The notes: generated by a model from the letters alone, not told the origin. Positions 11,570-23,350 are shown, numbered from the stretch's first letter. The stretch: DNA of 64,000 bases from Congeria kusceri (GCA_027627225.1 CM051030.1:26321927-26385926), one strand, 5' to 3'. Translations and numbers: made by a program.

Positions 11570-12481
11570 ACCGTAAATGTCCATTTTGACGCGCAGGGCG
11601 CGTGTCATTTTAGGATCCCTGCGCCTTTAAATGGAGCCATTTTTGTTAATTCTGCCATAATCCAGAAATCAAGTTTTTATGTATGCTCACTTTCCAATAA
11701 CGTAATACACATTGGTACAGTATTAATACGGCCGATGTCCTCATGAGAAAATTTACGATGGTACTGTCTAAATTAATAGCATCGATCGACACGACGAGCT
11801 CACTCCCACGATGTAATGCACAATGGTACAGTCTAAATTATTATTATGATCGACGTGATGAGCTCTGACACTGCAGGCGCACCTGGAAAGTGGTTGAAAA
11901 GCATAACAGAACACTATTTTACTATTTTATATAAATACCGGTAAATATTGGAAAAAGTTTCTTCACAATTTGCCTACATTTATATTCCCTGTTTATCAGA
12001 ATACATTAAAACAGTATTTCTTGTTTGGTTGTCAATCATAACGCTTTACACCTAGAACGCTAATACATGTACGCTCACGGTACATGTATAATAATGGCAC
12101 TGTTCACAACATTCTGGTAGACTGCTTTTGATATCGCTTGTTGTTAAAACCTCCACGTGGGAAGTGTGAAACTTGCTTTGCGTGTGCAAACTGTTATTAC
12201 ATGTTCTTATTATAAATATTCATAACATCGTAATGAATTTTTGTGGTCCCGTTCACTTGCGTCATATATGGTCGCATGTAACCTGTATAGTGGGGCATAG
12301 GTTTATTTATATACAGGCAATTCATGATACATAAATATGGCGGTCTATTTAATCGTTTCTATCGAAATTAACTATAGTTTTTCGTTAATGTTCGAAAAAA
12401 TAGATCGACAAAAAATATTTCTGGACCAAAAAATACCCCATGCGCGTCTATTAGGCATGGGCGTCAATAAAGACATTTACT
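11570..12481. mobile_element. Probable nested MITE with ACCGTAAATGTC ends
   Basis: ACCGTAAATGTCCATTTTGA on the left and (inverted) ACAGTAAATGTCTTTATTGA on the right are imperfect inverted repeats, each followed by a GC-rich 'gacgcgc' motif. A target duplication could not be settled. Confidence 0.4.
11713..11870. repeat. Three imperfect units with ATCGATCGAC and GAGCTC
   Basis: GGTACAGT/GGTACTGTCTAAATTA followed by an ATCGATCGAC-like stretch and GAGCTC recurs at 11713, 11759 and 11824. It lies inside the nested MITE. Confidence 0.5.
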
Positions 12482-13424
12482 GTCTTTAAACATTAATTCA
12501 TGATGTATGATGAAATATATTGTTTGCCAATGACTCAGAGGCCCGTGGGTTCGGGTGCTTAATAAACCCATTTTTAAATGGTATGTATATTTGTACATTT
12601 CAGTAAATTAAATAACATTATCTCTCTATTTATATGCCTTTGTTACCAATAGAAGCATGCACTTTGAGCAAACTCATTTTGTTTTGTTATTTATTAAAAG
12701 CTTTGTATTAAAGAATAGCTAGAATAAAACTGATATGTAACACAATTGTGCACTACTTTGTTCCATTAAAAAAATGTTTAAGCAAAGAAAAGGAAGGGTT
12801 GACTAAAAAAATAGTGTCTGCATGACACTGTCCGGTTCATTCTCGCTCCAGACAGTGTGTAATGGCACTATTATTTACAATGCACAGTTGCAATCGGTTC
12901 AGAATTTTTTTTTTCTATAAAACTTCTATTGAAACAAAATAAAGCTACATTAGACAAAAAACCTCTTCTTCTTTAGCAAATACACTTAAGATAATTACAT
13001 TAGAATGTTCATATAATTTGGCTACAATGTCGGAAACAGTTACTTAAATGTATTTTTCGGATAAAAATAGATTCTTTCGGCGGACGCCTCATTGTTGTTG
13101 ACGTGCGCCATTGTGAGAAAAAAAAGAAGAACGTTTTTGTAATATACTCACCCATTGGCTAATATCGTTTGTAACAGCCAATCAGAGTCGCTGACGCTTA
13201 ATATAACTCGAATGGGCACGACGAAACACTGTTTGGGCAACCAACTTTTTGGAACAGATTACGATACAATTTAGCTATCGGCATATTTTTTTTACGCTAT
13301 GAATACATCACGAAGTCGGCGGGAAAATTTTCAATAAAATTTACAAAAGTAACTTTTATTTGATTTTGTCAAAAATTACGGTCGGCGCTCCCATAAAATA
13401 AAAGATAAAAAAATGTCGGCCTTA

Positions 13425-13629
13425 TTGCTACACACATAGCCAAAATCTAGGTCAGAAGCAGGCTATGAATGGTTACTATGTGTAATGATGCTGATCTATA
13501 ATAGAAGTATCATGTTGACTCAGAGTGTATTTATTTTACTGATGAGCAGACTCCACTATCTGGGTTATATATGTGACTGAGCTACAAAGGGAAATAACGC
13601 ATTTCTGGCAATTATCTTCCTCATACTTC
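13425..13629. other. Unassigned stretch
   Basis: Nothing recognised between the Harbinger-like element and the following tail repeats. Confidence 0.4.
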
Positions 13630-13757
13630 ATTTACCTCCCTTTACCAATAGCTCACCGAGCACTTTGTACTCAGGTGAGCTAAAAACACTGTACAAGCAA
13701 ACATTTGTTTCCTTCAAATAATACAAGAAACCCACTGCTCAGGTGAGCTAAAAACAA
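13630..13757 (+). repeat. Two isolated main-family tails
   Basis: The tail at 13640-13686 (CCAATAGCTCACCGAGCAC, then ACTCAGGTGAGCTAAAAA) is followed by a second one at 13738-13754 (GCTCAGGTGAGCTAAAAA). Bodies are lost or truncated. Confidence 0.65.
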
Positions 13758-13789
13758 TCTGAAGTAATATTGAAATCCTTACACACTTT

Positions 13790-14523
13790 TGGAAGTTGTA
13801 GAGCAGAAAGAAAATTCCTTGACCTTTGACCTTGAATTGTAAACTTGACCTTTGACCAAGGACCATGGGAGTTGTACAAGACACATCGACTGGTCATGGG
13901 AAATAATAAGCTGAAGTACCATAATATTAAAACCCTTCCAGACGTTTAGAGGTCAGGGTGGAGAAACAGAAATCCATGTCATTTGACAGTGAATTGTGAC
14001 CTTGACCTTTGACAAACGAGCATGGGAGTTGTATGCGACACATTGTCTGATCATGTAGAATACCTAATAATCTGAAGTGCTATTTAAATCCCTCCAGACG
14101 TTTAGAAGCTATGGAGTGGAAACGAACTTGACCTTGCATTGTGACATTGACCGTTGACCGACGATCATGGGAGTTGTATGTGACACATTGTCTAGTCATG
14201 GTGATTAATAATCTGAAGCTATATTAAAATCCTTCCAGGCGTTAAGAACTTACTGAGCGGAAACTAAAAGTCCTTGACCTTAGACCTTGAATTGTGACCT
14301 TGACCATGGACAGATGAGCATTGGAAATGTACGCGACACATTGTCTGGTCATCGGGAATATTAATCTTATATTAAAGTTATATTAAAATCTTTCAGGGAT
14401 TTAGAAGTTATGGAGTGAAAACGAAAAATCTTTGACCTTTGACCTTGATTTGACCTTTGACCGACAAGCATGGGAGTTGTACACGACACCTCGTCTGGTC
14501 ATGGGGAATAATAATCTGAACTT
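13790..14523 (+). repeat. Family f tandem array, about five units
   Basis: Monomers of ~150 bp repeat 'tgacctttgaccttgaattgtgacc', GCATGGGAGTTGTA, GACACATTGTCTGGTCATG, 'ttaaaatccttccagacgtt' and 'tatggagtggaaac'. The array is cut at about 14523 by the foldback half-element. No tail is seen. Confidence 0.75.
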
Positions 14524-15111
14524 CTACTTTCGGTTTAATGAACATCAGCCAACTCAGCACAACCCGACCACCTGATTCATTGCAAGAAATTCCCAGAAAA
14601 CTAACCAAAATTACAAATTATTGCAAAACATGTAATGACATTAAAATTTTATATTGTGATCAGCGTCAGTCATCACACTCTTCAAAATTACAAATAATTG
14701 CATAACATGTAAAGGTAAGTGAAGACATTTATATTGTGATCATCGTCAGTCATCACACTCTTCATAATAGGTTGTAGTAAGAACTCAGACTGGTTAACAA
14801 GTCAGTACATAGAGCATCGTAGACATATTCTTTCAACGACTTCCACTTCTCAAAATCCTACAGCTTTTATTTGTGTACATTATTTAACGAAACTGCGAAT
14901 GAGTGTTCTTTTATCATTCCTACTGATAATGACACTGGCTGATTTCTTAAAAAGCACCTTTATCAGAAGAAATAAACTTGAAATAATACAAAATTGGGAA
15001 GCCATACGTTTACATATTAATTTTTTACTCCACCCGACAACCTCATTAGTTAACACTGGACATTTTCTTAACACCCCGAAATGAGGTGGTCTGGTGAGTC
15101 TCCTAACCCTG
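14524..15111. mobile_element. Half copy (right arm) of the foldback element at 37050-39052
   Basis: It matches the right arm of 37050-39052 in order: 'ggtttaatgaacatcagcc', 'cccagaaaactaaccaaaat', GGTTGTAGTAAGAACTCAGA, 'gtgttcttttatcattcctac', then the terminus GAGTCTCCTAACCCTG at 15111. A segment around 14640-14770 ('tattgtgatca-cgtcagtcatcacactcttcA') occurs twice. The left arm is missing. Confidence 0.75.
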
Positions 15112-15290
15112 AAGTGCGTTTATTTCACCACATTTAACAAGTGCCATAAACCAACTATTTAAGATATAGTCCGCCAAAATTGACCTGGAACTCATTTGTT
15201 TCCGTAATGTTTCGTAGATTACCGTAGAATTCGGGCAAGTATTGTAAACACTGTGACTAATTTTTAGGCGGCATCTACGTATCATTTGTC
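15112..15290. other. Unassigned stretch
   Basis: No recognisable feature. Confidence 0.4.
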
Positions 15291-15362
15291 TGGAACGCTA
15301 GCTTAATGGTAGAGCGCTCGCTTATTGTTCAGAGGTTATAGTGTTCAAATCTGGTAGCATTT
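15291..15362 (+). tRNA. tRNA-like pseudogene or SINE promoter
   Basis: A box A-like TAGCTTAATGG (15299-15309) with a pairing D-arm (GCTT/GAGC) lies 34 bases before a box B-like GTTCAAATC (15343-15351). The anticodon arm pairs only partly and the acceptor ends do not pair well, so this is a decayed tRNA or tRNA-derived SINE head, not a working gene. Confidence 0.45.
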
Positions 15363-15617
15363 TAATACTGTTTTTTTAATTTATGTCCATTGTTTTTCTG
15401 AGATAACATATAATTGCCTTTTAATGCGTTTTTTTGTTTTGTTTTGAAATATCCCATCCTTTTCTGTTATATTTTTATGTTTCAAACATTATTCATTTTT
15501 TTATTTGTATGATTCAATTACATGATAGATAACAAGTAAGCAAAAATTACATGATAGATAACAAATAAGCAAAACAACGTTAAAAGCATGCTAATAATCA
15601 TTGTGCTAAAATAAAAA
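15363..15617. other. Unassigned T-rich stretch
   Basis: It has a short local duplication at 15520-15570 ('ttacatgatagataacaa-taagcaaaa' occurs twice). It could be the body of a tRNA-derived SINE, but no known SINE domain is recognised. Confidence 0.35.
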
Positions 15618-16330
15618 AACAAGGCTTGTCACAGAATGTGACGTATGCCCCTGAAGCATATGCTTGTCAAAGGAAGGCAAGACCATGTCAGTTACATGTT
15701 GACAAAAATGACACTTCCTACAAAAAGAGTTATGGTCCTTGTACTTCCTCTCAACAGCCTCTATCAATATAGGTGGTTTTATTTTAAATCACTTCAATAC
15801 TAATGGAGTTATGCACTGCACAAGGAAATTAACTGAGGGGCAATAACTCCATAAATATTGAAGAAAGAGTTAAGGTCCTTGTGCATTGCACTTCCTCTCA
15901 TTGTCCTCTATCATTTCATGAATTTTCATTTGAATCCCTTTAATACTAATGGAGGACAAAGGACAATTACTCAGTAAATATTAAAGAAAGAGTTATGGTC
16001 CTTATGCTCTGCACGTCCTGTCATTGACCTCTATCATTATATGAAGTTTCATATGAATCCCATTCAACACTAATGGAGGTATGCTCCACACAAGAAAATT
16101 AATGCATCACATAAGAAATAAAACAAAGGGCAATAACTCTGTAAATATTGAAGAAAGAGTTGTGGTCCTTGTGCTCTGCACTTCCTCGCATTGTCCTTTG
16201 CCATTAAATAAAGTTTCATTTGAATCCCTTCAATACTAATGGAGTCATGCTCCGCACAAGAGGCGTGACCAACGGACAGACAGACGGACGGATGGACAAT
16301 GCGATTAATATATGCCCCCGGGGCATAAAA
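15618..16330 (+). repeat. Complete HINE-like element, family e
   Basis: The head AACAAGGCTTGTCACAGAAT carries ATGCCCCTGAAGCATATGC. Four to five ~150-bp units follow ('aatattgaagaaagagtta-ggtcctt', CTCTGCACTTCCTCTCATTG, 'gaagtttcatttgaatccc', 'ttcaatactaatggag'). An ACGG-type tract precedes the terminal hairpin TATGCCCCCGGGGCATA at 16311-16327. The head ATGCCCCC complements the tail GGGGCATA. Confidence 0.8.
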
Positions 16331-18058
16331 CAAGAGGGCCCTGAGGGCCCTAGGATGCTCACTTGAGACCTTGTAACCCAATTGGAATTTGCATCCCCGA
16401 GGCGTGGCTTATTTTTATCCCAGGGGCGTAAGATGAACAACGCTGAACAAACCTCTGGGCCTTGCGGTTTCAGGTAAACATTTTTAAAGTCATTTTGCTA
16501 TTTAAGTCTATATAAACCATGTGACCCCTAGGGGGGTGGCCAGATTTGACCCCAGGGGAATAATTTGAACAATCTTTGGAGAGGACCACTATGCAATGTT
16601 ACGTACCAAATATAGCAAAGCTGCCGGCCTTGTGGTTTCAAAGGAGATTTTTTAAGCCATTTTGCTATTTAAGTCTATATAAACCATGTGACCCCCCAGG
16701 GCGTGACCAGTTTTGACCTGGGGGGTCGTGACCAGTTTTGACCCCAGGGGCATACTGTGAACAATATTTGTAGAGGACCACTATACAATGTTACATACTA
16801 AATATGAAACCTCTAGGCCTTGCGGTTTCAGAGGAGAAGAATTTTTAAGTCATTTTGCTATTTAAGTCTATATTAACCATGTGACCTCTGGGGTGTGGTC
16901 TGTTTTGACCGATGGGGCATAATTTGAACAATCTTTGTAGAAGACCACTATATGATGTTAAATACCAAATACGAAACCTCTGGGCCTTGCGGTTTCAGAA
17001 GAGAGGATTTTTTAAGACAATTTGCTAATTAAGCTTCTATAAACCATGTGACCCCGGGGCGTGGCCAGTTTTGACCCCAGGGGCATAATCTGAACAATCT
17101 TTGTAGAGGACCACTATACAATGTTACATACCAAATAACAAACCTCTAGATCTTTCGGTTTCTGAGGAGATTTTTAAAGTCATTTTGCTATTTAAGTCTA
17201 TAAAAACCATGTCACCCCTGGGGTGTGGTCTGTTTTGACCGATGGGGCATAAATTGAACAATCTTTGTAGAGGACCACTATAGGATGTTACATACCAAAT
17301 ATGAAACTTCTGGGCCTTGCGGTTTCAGAGAAGAAGATTTTTAAAGACATTTTGCTATTTAAGTTAATATAAACCATGTGACCCCTGGGGCATGGGCAGT
17401 TTTGACCCCAGGGGCATAATTTGAAAAATCTTTGTAGAGGACCACTATAGGATGTTACATACCAAACATGAAACCTCTGGGCCTTGTGATGAAAAGATTT
17501 TTAAAGTCATTTTGCTATATATTCTATATAAACCATGTGACCCCAGGGACATAGCCTGTTTTGACCCCAGGGGGCATAATTTGAACAATCTTTGTAAAGG
17601 ACAACTTAAGGATGTTGCATACCAAATATGAATACTTTGGGCCTTGCAGTTTCAGAGGAGAAGATTTTAAAGTAATTTGGCTATATATTCTATATAAACC
17701 ATGTGACCCCCAGGGCATGGCTAGTTCTGACCCCATGGGCATAATTTGAACAAGCTTCGTAGAGGACCACTATAGGATGTCTCATATCAAATATGAAAGA
17801 TCTGAGCCTTGCGGTTTCAGAGATTTTTAAAGTTTACACTTTTAAAATCTTTTTTTATCTCTAGTGACCTACATATGCAGCGGACCGGAAAGATTTGAAC
17901 AACGTTGAAAGAAGTTCACCCAAGGATCATTCCTATGAAGTTTGGTGAAAATCTGCCAAGCGGTTTAGGAGCTGTTGTTTGAATGAAAAGTTGATGACGC
18001 ACACACGCACGCAGGTACGCACGCATGCACGACGGACAACGGGTGATCACAAACAAGC
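16331..18058 (+). repeat. HINE-like element, main head with family a array
   Basis: The head ACAAGAGGGCCCTGAGGGCC follows the previous element without a gap. Eight ~165-bp units run from about 16470 to 17830 ('aaaccatgtgacccc', 'ttttgaccccaggggcata', 'tttgtagaggaccactata', 'gggccttgcggtttcag'). One unit near 16700 has an internal duplication. The pre-tail 'ctacatatgcagcggaccg', 'gaagtttggtgaaaatctgcc' and a CACGCACGCA-rich tract are present, but the hairpin tail is cut at about 18058. Confidence 0.8.
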
Positions 18059-18367
18059 CCTGACCCTAGAAGATTTTATTGGGTTTGTCAGATTGACTTT
18101 TGTTTTATTTACCTTTTTCAATAATTAAATGTGTTTTGGATAAATAAGTGTTTTGTTTTGATAGTATCCACTTATAAACTGTGTTTAAGGATATTACTGA
18201 TATGTTTTGAACATTAATTCAGTTTTAAAATCTTCAAGTTGACCATTTACCAACAAAAACAAAATTTAAAAAAATCCCAACCTACCTATCCTATTTTTTT
18301 TGCATGTTACCTGAAACAAACTTTTCTTACACCTTGTCGTTCAAAAACAAATAAATAATTCAAACTA
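18059..18367. repeat. Dispersed repeat, inverted relative of 5085-5215
   Basis: Shares GTTGACCATTTAC, AAAAAATCCCAACCTACC and CTGAAACAAAC with the reverse complement of 5085-5215. The class is unknown. The remainder of the stretch shows nothing. Confidence 0.4.
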
Positions 18368-18602
18368 CAATCGTCACAAGAGTGACGGATTTACCCCTAC
18401 ACTATGGCCTTGCACAAAACTATGGCATCCATTTGAAAGAATTAGACAAAGAGAGAATGCTTTAAGTAGTGAATGTTTAAGTTTATTTGGAAAAATTGTA
18501 TTTCAATAGGAGCCAAAACTCTGTCAACATTTAGTAGTTTGTAACTGAAGTTGAACTTGATCTGTATTTTATGATGATAACCCTGTGTACCAAACATAAT
18601 AT
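18368..18602 (+). repeat. Head and first unit of a family c element
   Basis: TCGTCACAAGAGTGACGGAT (hairpin head) then ACCCCTACACTATGGCC and 'gtaactgaagttgaacttgatctgtattttatgatg'. It is interrupted at 18602. Family c resumes at 20729 and ends with its tail at 21104. Confidence 0.7.
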
Positions 18603-19529
18603 AACAAGAAATGTGGAAATTCCACGAAAACTTAATTTTTCTAACGAAATGCGTAAGTCAGCACAATAATGAAAGAAAGTTCTGAGTGCAAGGTGAAGGT
18701 CAAACACCTATCTAGGAAATGGTGACCTTGACCTTGCAATCCAAAGCGAGGTCTCAATATAAGGTATCTACATATGAAGTTAAAATATTTAAATAAGTTC
18801 TTAAGTTATTGAGTGCAAACAGTTTTTTTATTTAGTAAAGGTGACCTTGACCCCACCCACTCCATATGCAATCATAAGAGAGGTCTAGATATAAGGTATC
18901 TACATAGTTTCATTAAAATATCTCAATTGGTTCTCTAGGTATTGAGTGGAAACTTTTTGCCTATTTTCAGTAATGGTGACCTTGACCCCATTCACCCCAT
19001 ATGCAGTCCCAAGCAAGGTCTCAATATGAGGTATCTACATATGAAGTTTCATTAAAATATCTCAATGCGTTCTCAATTCATTGAGCAGAACCTGTTTTTC
19101 TATTTTTAGTAATGGTGATATTGACCCCCACCCACCCCATATGCAATCCCAAGCGAGGTCTCAACATAAGGTATCTATGTACTTATTATTCATTAAAATA
19201 TCTCAATGCATTCTTAAGATATTGAGCGAAAACCGTTTTTATATTTTTAGTAAAGGTGACCTTGACCCCACTCACCCCATATGCAACCCCAGGCGAGGTC
19301 TCGCTATAAGGTATCTATGTATGAAGTTTCATTAAAATATCTTGATGCATACTCAAGTTACTGAGAGCAAACCGTTTTTCTATTTTTTGTAACTGTGAAC
19401 TTTACCTTGACCCCATAAGCAATCCAAAGCGAGGTCTCGATATAAGGCATCTATGTATTAAGTTTCATTACAATAGCTCAATTCGTTCTCGAGTTAGACA
19501 GCGGAAACAAAAAGTTGATGCCGCCACCG
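18603..19529 (+). repeat. Family d array, partial
   Basis: It opens AACAAGAAATGTGGAAATTC, with the hairpin part of the head missing. About five ~140-bp units follow ('ggtgaccttgaccccacccacccca', 'atatgcaatcccaagcgagg', 'tataaggtatctatgta', 'agtttcattaaaatatctcaatgcg', 'ttattgagcggaaac'). It ends in a truncated tail at a junction with family c. Confidence 0.75.
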
Positions 19530-19535
19530 CTCTGT

Positions 19536-20728
19536 CAGGGATTATCCTAGAGGGCGACATGGGTGAAATCGTTGCCCTTTGGTGTCTGACTTTGCCCTGT
19601 GATCTGATCAAAGCCAAATGAAAATCGCCCAAAATTTTCAATAATAATGCTTATTCCTCTAATCTTATGCCCACTACTCTCATGTTTTATCTGATTGTGG
19701 AGATAACGCTGCTACAATTATCCATAATCGATCTGTGGACAGCGTGAGAAAGTTTGTTACACATCACTGACCTGGCATTGTGTTAATAAAATCAACCAAT
19801 CGGCTAAGGTTATTCCAATAGGGGTTCCCGACTTCGCTTACTAGCTTGAAAAGTAAATCTGTTATTAGCAAAGGCTGTCGGGAACCAAGAAAGCGAGTGC
19901 TTACTGAGTGATATGATCAACCGGTTTACACTGGAATTTACAGTCATTCAGAGTTATTATTACCGTTTTACGTACTGTAAAAGAACTTATATTCAGGCTA
20001 TGAATATTTGCTGTTTGCTTAATTGCGATGTTTGACCTTAGAACTGACAATTAATTTATTAAAAAAAAAAAAAAGATATACTGATCAATAATTTCCATTT
20101 CAGCAATTAACACAATCGTAACAAACAACGTGTATGAAAAGTAACAGATAATCCAATTCCCATTTTATAGTAAATGACGTCATCCAAACAAAAGCATTGA
20201 ACAGCACGCGACACCATTACAACGTTATTTCATTCTCCTTTGGTTTCTTTCTTCTGATGCCGACTAACGGCGGGCAAATTATGTTGCACAATTTCCATGT
20301 GACAACCAAGGGGTGTACAATACTGGTCTACCTGAGCGATGTATAACATGTAGCGCTATTAGGAGAAATATCAAGGGCGTTAATAATTTACATTGTCACA
20401 TTTACTCTTTATATGATGACATTATTTGAAAGGAAATCAGTGACTGCCTTATAAAGTGTAAGTATCAATTGTCATAAACATAACATGAGTGGTTGTTTTT
20501 TGAAAATACTGTTTCTAATGGCAATAAAACTTATTAAGCTATTTTGTGTTTATCTTTCATTACTACAGGTTGTAGTCTTTGTAATTAATTAATTATACAT
20601 AATTCAATTGATTGATTGGCTAAATAGCTGCTTTACGCGGCAGTGTCAGTTATAAGATAAACTTCTCCCTGAATTCTGCAAAAGGAGAAGTCACTTCTCC
20701 CTAAAATTTTGGGCTAGGATGATCCCTG
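19536..20728. mobile_element. hAT-like non-autonomous element, ~1.2 kb
   Basis: The left end CAGGGATTATCCTAG and the inverted right end CAGGGATCATCCTAG differ at one position. The 8-bp sequence CTCTGTCA lies at the left edge (19530-19537, overlapping the CA of the terminus) and directly after the right end (20729-20736), as expected for a hAT target duplication. No coding sequence is found inside. Confidence 0.7.
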
Positions 20729-21104
20729 CTCTGTCAAAATTTAGTGGTTTGTAACCAAAGTCGAACATAACCTGTTTTTCATGATGCTACACATGTATTC
20801 AAAGAATTATTTGAATATGTCAAGCCATTGTTGAGTTGACGTCAGGAAACCATAATTTTAAGGACTTTATGTCGAAAAGGGGCAATAACTCTGTCAAAAT
20901 TTAGTGGTTTGCAACCAAAGTCGAACTTGACCTGTATTTTTTTATGTTACAGATGTGTACTAAAAATTATTTGTATATGTCAACTTGTCAAGCCCATCTT
21001 GAGTCATCATCTGGAAACCAAAAAACGAACAGACCAACGGACTGACAGACCAACAAGCTCACTCCTATATACCCCCTCTAAACTTCGTTGTGGGGGTATA
21101 AAAA
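20729..21104 (+). repeat. Family c units and tail
   Basis: Two units ('ctgtcaaaatttagtggtttg-aacc', 'aagtcgaacttgacctgtatttt') are followed by a degenerate ACGG-type tract and the tail hairpin ATACCCCCTCTAAACTTCG-TTG-GGGGTATAA at 21068-21102. It completes the element opened at 18368. Confidence 0.75.
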
Positions 21105-21605
21105 CAAATTGCAACCACACTTTTACCATTCTTGTTGACATGGATTATTTGCCTGAGCTAATAATTACTATAGCACCGCATCAAAATAGAGTCTCTGAAA
21201 CCGTTTTGAGTTGTCTGGTTCCTTACTTTTGCAATTTTTATTTAATGTAGTAATAATTGGGAACCAGACGTTGTAAACGTTTTGACTTAGAACTAGTATT
21301 GAAAGAAAACATGGTTGAATTGAAAAAATAAAACCAAACTTTTGTCTATCAATGTTGATGTTGTAATGTAAATATTGTTCAAATGCTAAATTCTCCATTT
21401 ATTGTTCATGTATTACAGTAAATTATAACCATTTATAAAATTAATGAACTAATGAAATTGTAAACTATAGAAAGCTATTTAAAAACGATAAAACTAATTA
21501 TTCTTGAAGGTGGTAAAAAACTATTTGATTAAAAAAATGGGAAGTGAAACACTATTTGAAAAATTATCTGCAGCATTGTACAATATTGATATACTTTGAC
21601 TACCA
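21105..21605. other. Unassigned stretch
   Basis: AT-rich. Short frames on both strands have no recognisable product. Confidence 0.4.
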
Positions 21606-22424
21606 TAACTAGAATTGTCACATGAGTGACGGATATACCCCAACAATATGGCCTTGTCACAAAACTATGGCATCCATTCGAAAGAAATGGACAGAGAGAA
21701 TGCTTTAATTTGTGAATGGTCAACAGTGTATTTTGAAAAATTTAATTTCAATAGGAGCCATAACTCAGTCAACATTTTGTGGTTTGTAACTAAAGTTAAA
21801 CTTGATCTGTATTTTATGATGTTACACCTATGTACCAAAAATATGTTAAATATGTGAAGCCTTTCGTGAGTTATTGTCCATGTTTTTCGGGAATTTAGGT
21901 CAAAAAGGGGGGCCATAACTGTGTCAACATTTAGTGGTTTTTAAACTTACGTCGAACTTGACCTGTATTTTATGATGCTACACATGTGTACCAATAATTA
22001 TTTAAATATGTCAAGCCATTGTTGAGTTAACGTCAGGAAACCATGTTTTTAGGGAATTTAAGTCAATAAAGGGCCATAACTCTGTCAAAATTTAGTGGTT
22101 TGTAACCAAAGTCGAACTTGACCCATATTTTATGATGCTACACATGTATACCAAGAATTACTTGAATATTTCAAGCCATTCTTGAGTTATCGTGCAAAAA
22201 TAATGTTTTCAGGGAATTTTAAGTCAAAAAGGGGCCATAACTCTGTCAAAATTTAGTGGTTTGTAATCAACATCAAAATTGACCTGTATTCTATGATGTT
22301 ACACATGTGTACCAAAAATCATTTGAATATGCCAAGCCTTTCTTGAGTTATCATCCAAAAACCAAAAACCAACAGACAAGCTCACTCCTATATACCCCCC
22401 TAAACTTCGTTTGTGGGGGTATAA
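21606..22424 (+). repeat. Complete HINE-like element, family c
   Basis: The head AATTGTCACATGAGTGACGG is a hairpin followed by ATATACCCCAACAATATGGCC. Four ~160-bp units follow ('gccataactctgtcaaaatttagtgg', 'gaacttgacctgtattttatgatg', 'cacatgtgtaccaa', 'gccattcttgagttatcgt'). The tail hairpin ATACCCCCCTAAACTTCGT / GTGGGGGTATAA ends at 22424. Confidence 0.8.
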
Positions 22425-22582
22425 TGATATTTTTCCCACATTTACAGAATTGCTTAAAATAGATGCCGAGTATATCAATGCTATCATCTTAAAACATTGA
22501 AATTTTATATTACTATCAAAGGACACTACACTAGTAAATATCAAGTGAAAAACACTGGTAATCATAAAACAGGGTTACTCAC

Positions 22583-22696
22583 TGCATATGCCATTAGCTT
22601 CATCGAAGTTGGTCTTGCACTGGCATTGTGTGTCTCTGCATTCTGCATTCGAGTCATTGCATTCAATTATACTGCCACACTTCTCTCTCAAATTTG
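22583..22696 (-). CDS. EB/EGF-like six-cysteine exon of an unidentified extracellular protein
   Basis: On the minus strand a 114-bp exon sits between a consensus acceptor (TTGTATTTCAG, AG at 22697-22698) and a consensus donor (GTGAGT, 22577-22582). Both boundaries are phase 1, the classic arrangement for exchangeable extracellular modules. The encoded 38 residues hold six cysteines spaced C-x5-C-x7-C-x5-C-x-C-x11-C, with an N-D-S-N-A-x-C core that resembles EB/EGF-like domains of invertebrate surface proteins. The membrane exon at 4482-4806 is also entered in phase 1 on the same strand, so they may belong to one gene. No other exon is visible between them. The protein name cannot be given from one module. 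Confidence 0.7.
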
Positions 22697-22699
22697 CTG

Positions 22700-22950
22700 A
22701 AATACAATCCAGATAATGATCAAAGCACAGAAGACAAACTTGCATGAAGTAACAAAATGTAATCATATAAGCATCCACCTGTAAAAGTTTATACCATACA
22801 TAAATTATGTACAAACCAAACAAACTAGATCTACCCTAGAGCTATTAATGTGTGGCAGGATACGGTTTGGTACTTTTTGTTATTTCGGTAGTTGCAAGGC
22901 GGTTTTCATCCACATATAAGTCGCACTGGCCTATAAGTGGCACTTATATT
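22700..22950. other. Unassigned intronic stretch
   Basis: A fragment at 22910-22945 ('catataagtcgcactggcctataagtgg') resembles MITE ends with 'ATAAGTCGCAC' words. Nothing else is seen. Confidence 0.35.
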
Positions 22951-23350
22951 CTATACAAGCAGGCCAAGATGGCCCTAGGTCGCTCACCTGAATTTAAGGC
23001 ATAATAATGGCATTGAAACATTAATAGCAGGACTAAGATGTAGGAAGTTAAATGTTGACACATGACAACGATGGACAATAATACCTATAGCCAAATACGA
23101 AAAACTACCCCAACCCCAGGCAGCTTGTTGTTAAACTTCAAGCATAGATTATGGTAGAGGGTCAGCCAGGGAACATTACTGTGAACTTATTCAAAATCCA
23201 ATAAGTGGTGTCTGACAAGAAGATTGTCAATGTTGCATACATGGCCACATATGGTTCAAATACCCCACCCCTCAGCGGTCATGTTTTTTAACAAATCAAA
23301 ATTATTTGAAGGAATTTGGTAGAGGGCCACCCAATGAACATATCTGTTAA

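Larger units (their letters stand above)
11221..13421. mobile_element. PIF/Harbinger-like non-autonomous element, 2.2 kb
   Basis: The left end GGCCAACATTTTTTTATTTT and the inverted right end GGCCGACATTTTTTTATCTT are flanked by TTA at 11218-11220 and 13422-13424. A GGCC terminus with a 3-bp TWA duplication is the Harbinger signature. No transposase is found. A probable second element is nested at about 11570-12481. Confidence 0.65.

Noticed and set aside
16331..18058. Regular repeats considered as a CRISPR-like array
   Set aside because: Units are contiguous ~165-bp tandem monomers without short identical repeats and unique spacers, in a eukaryotic setting.
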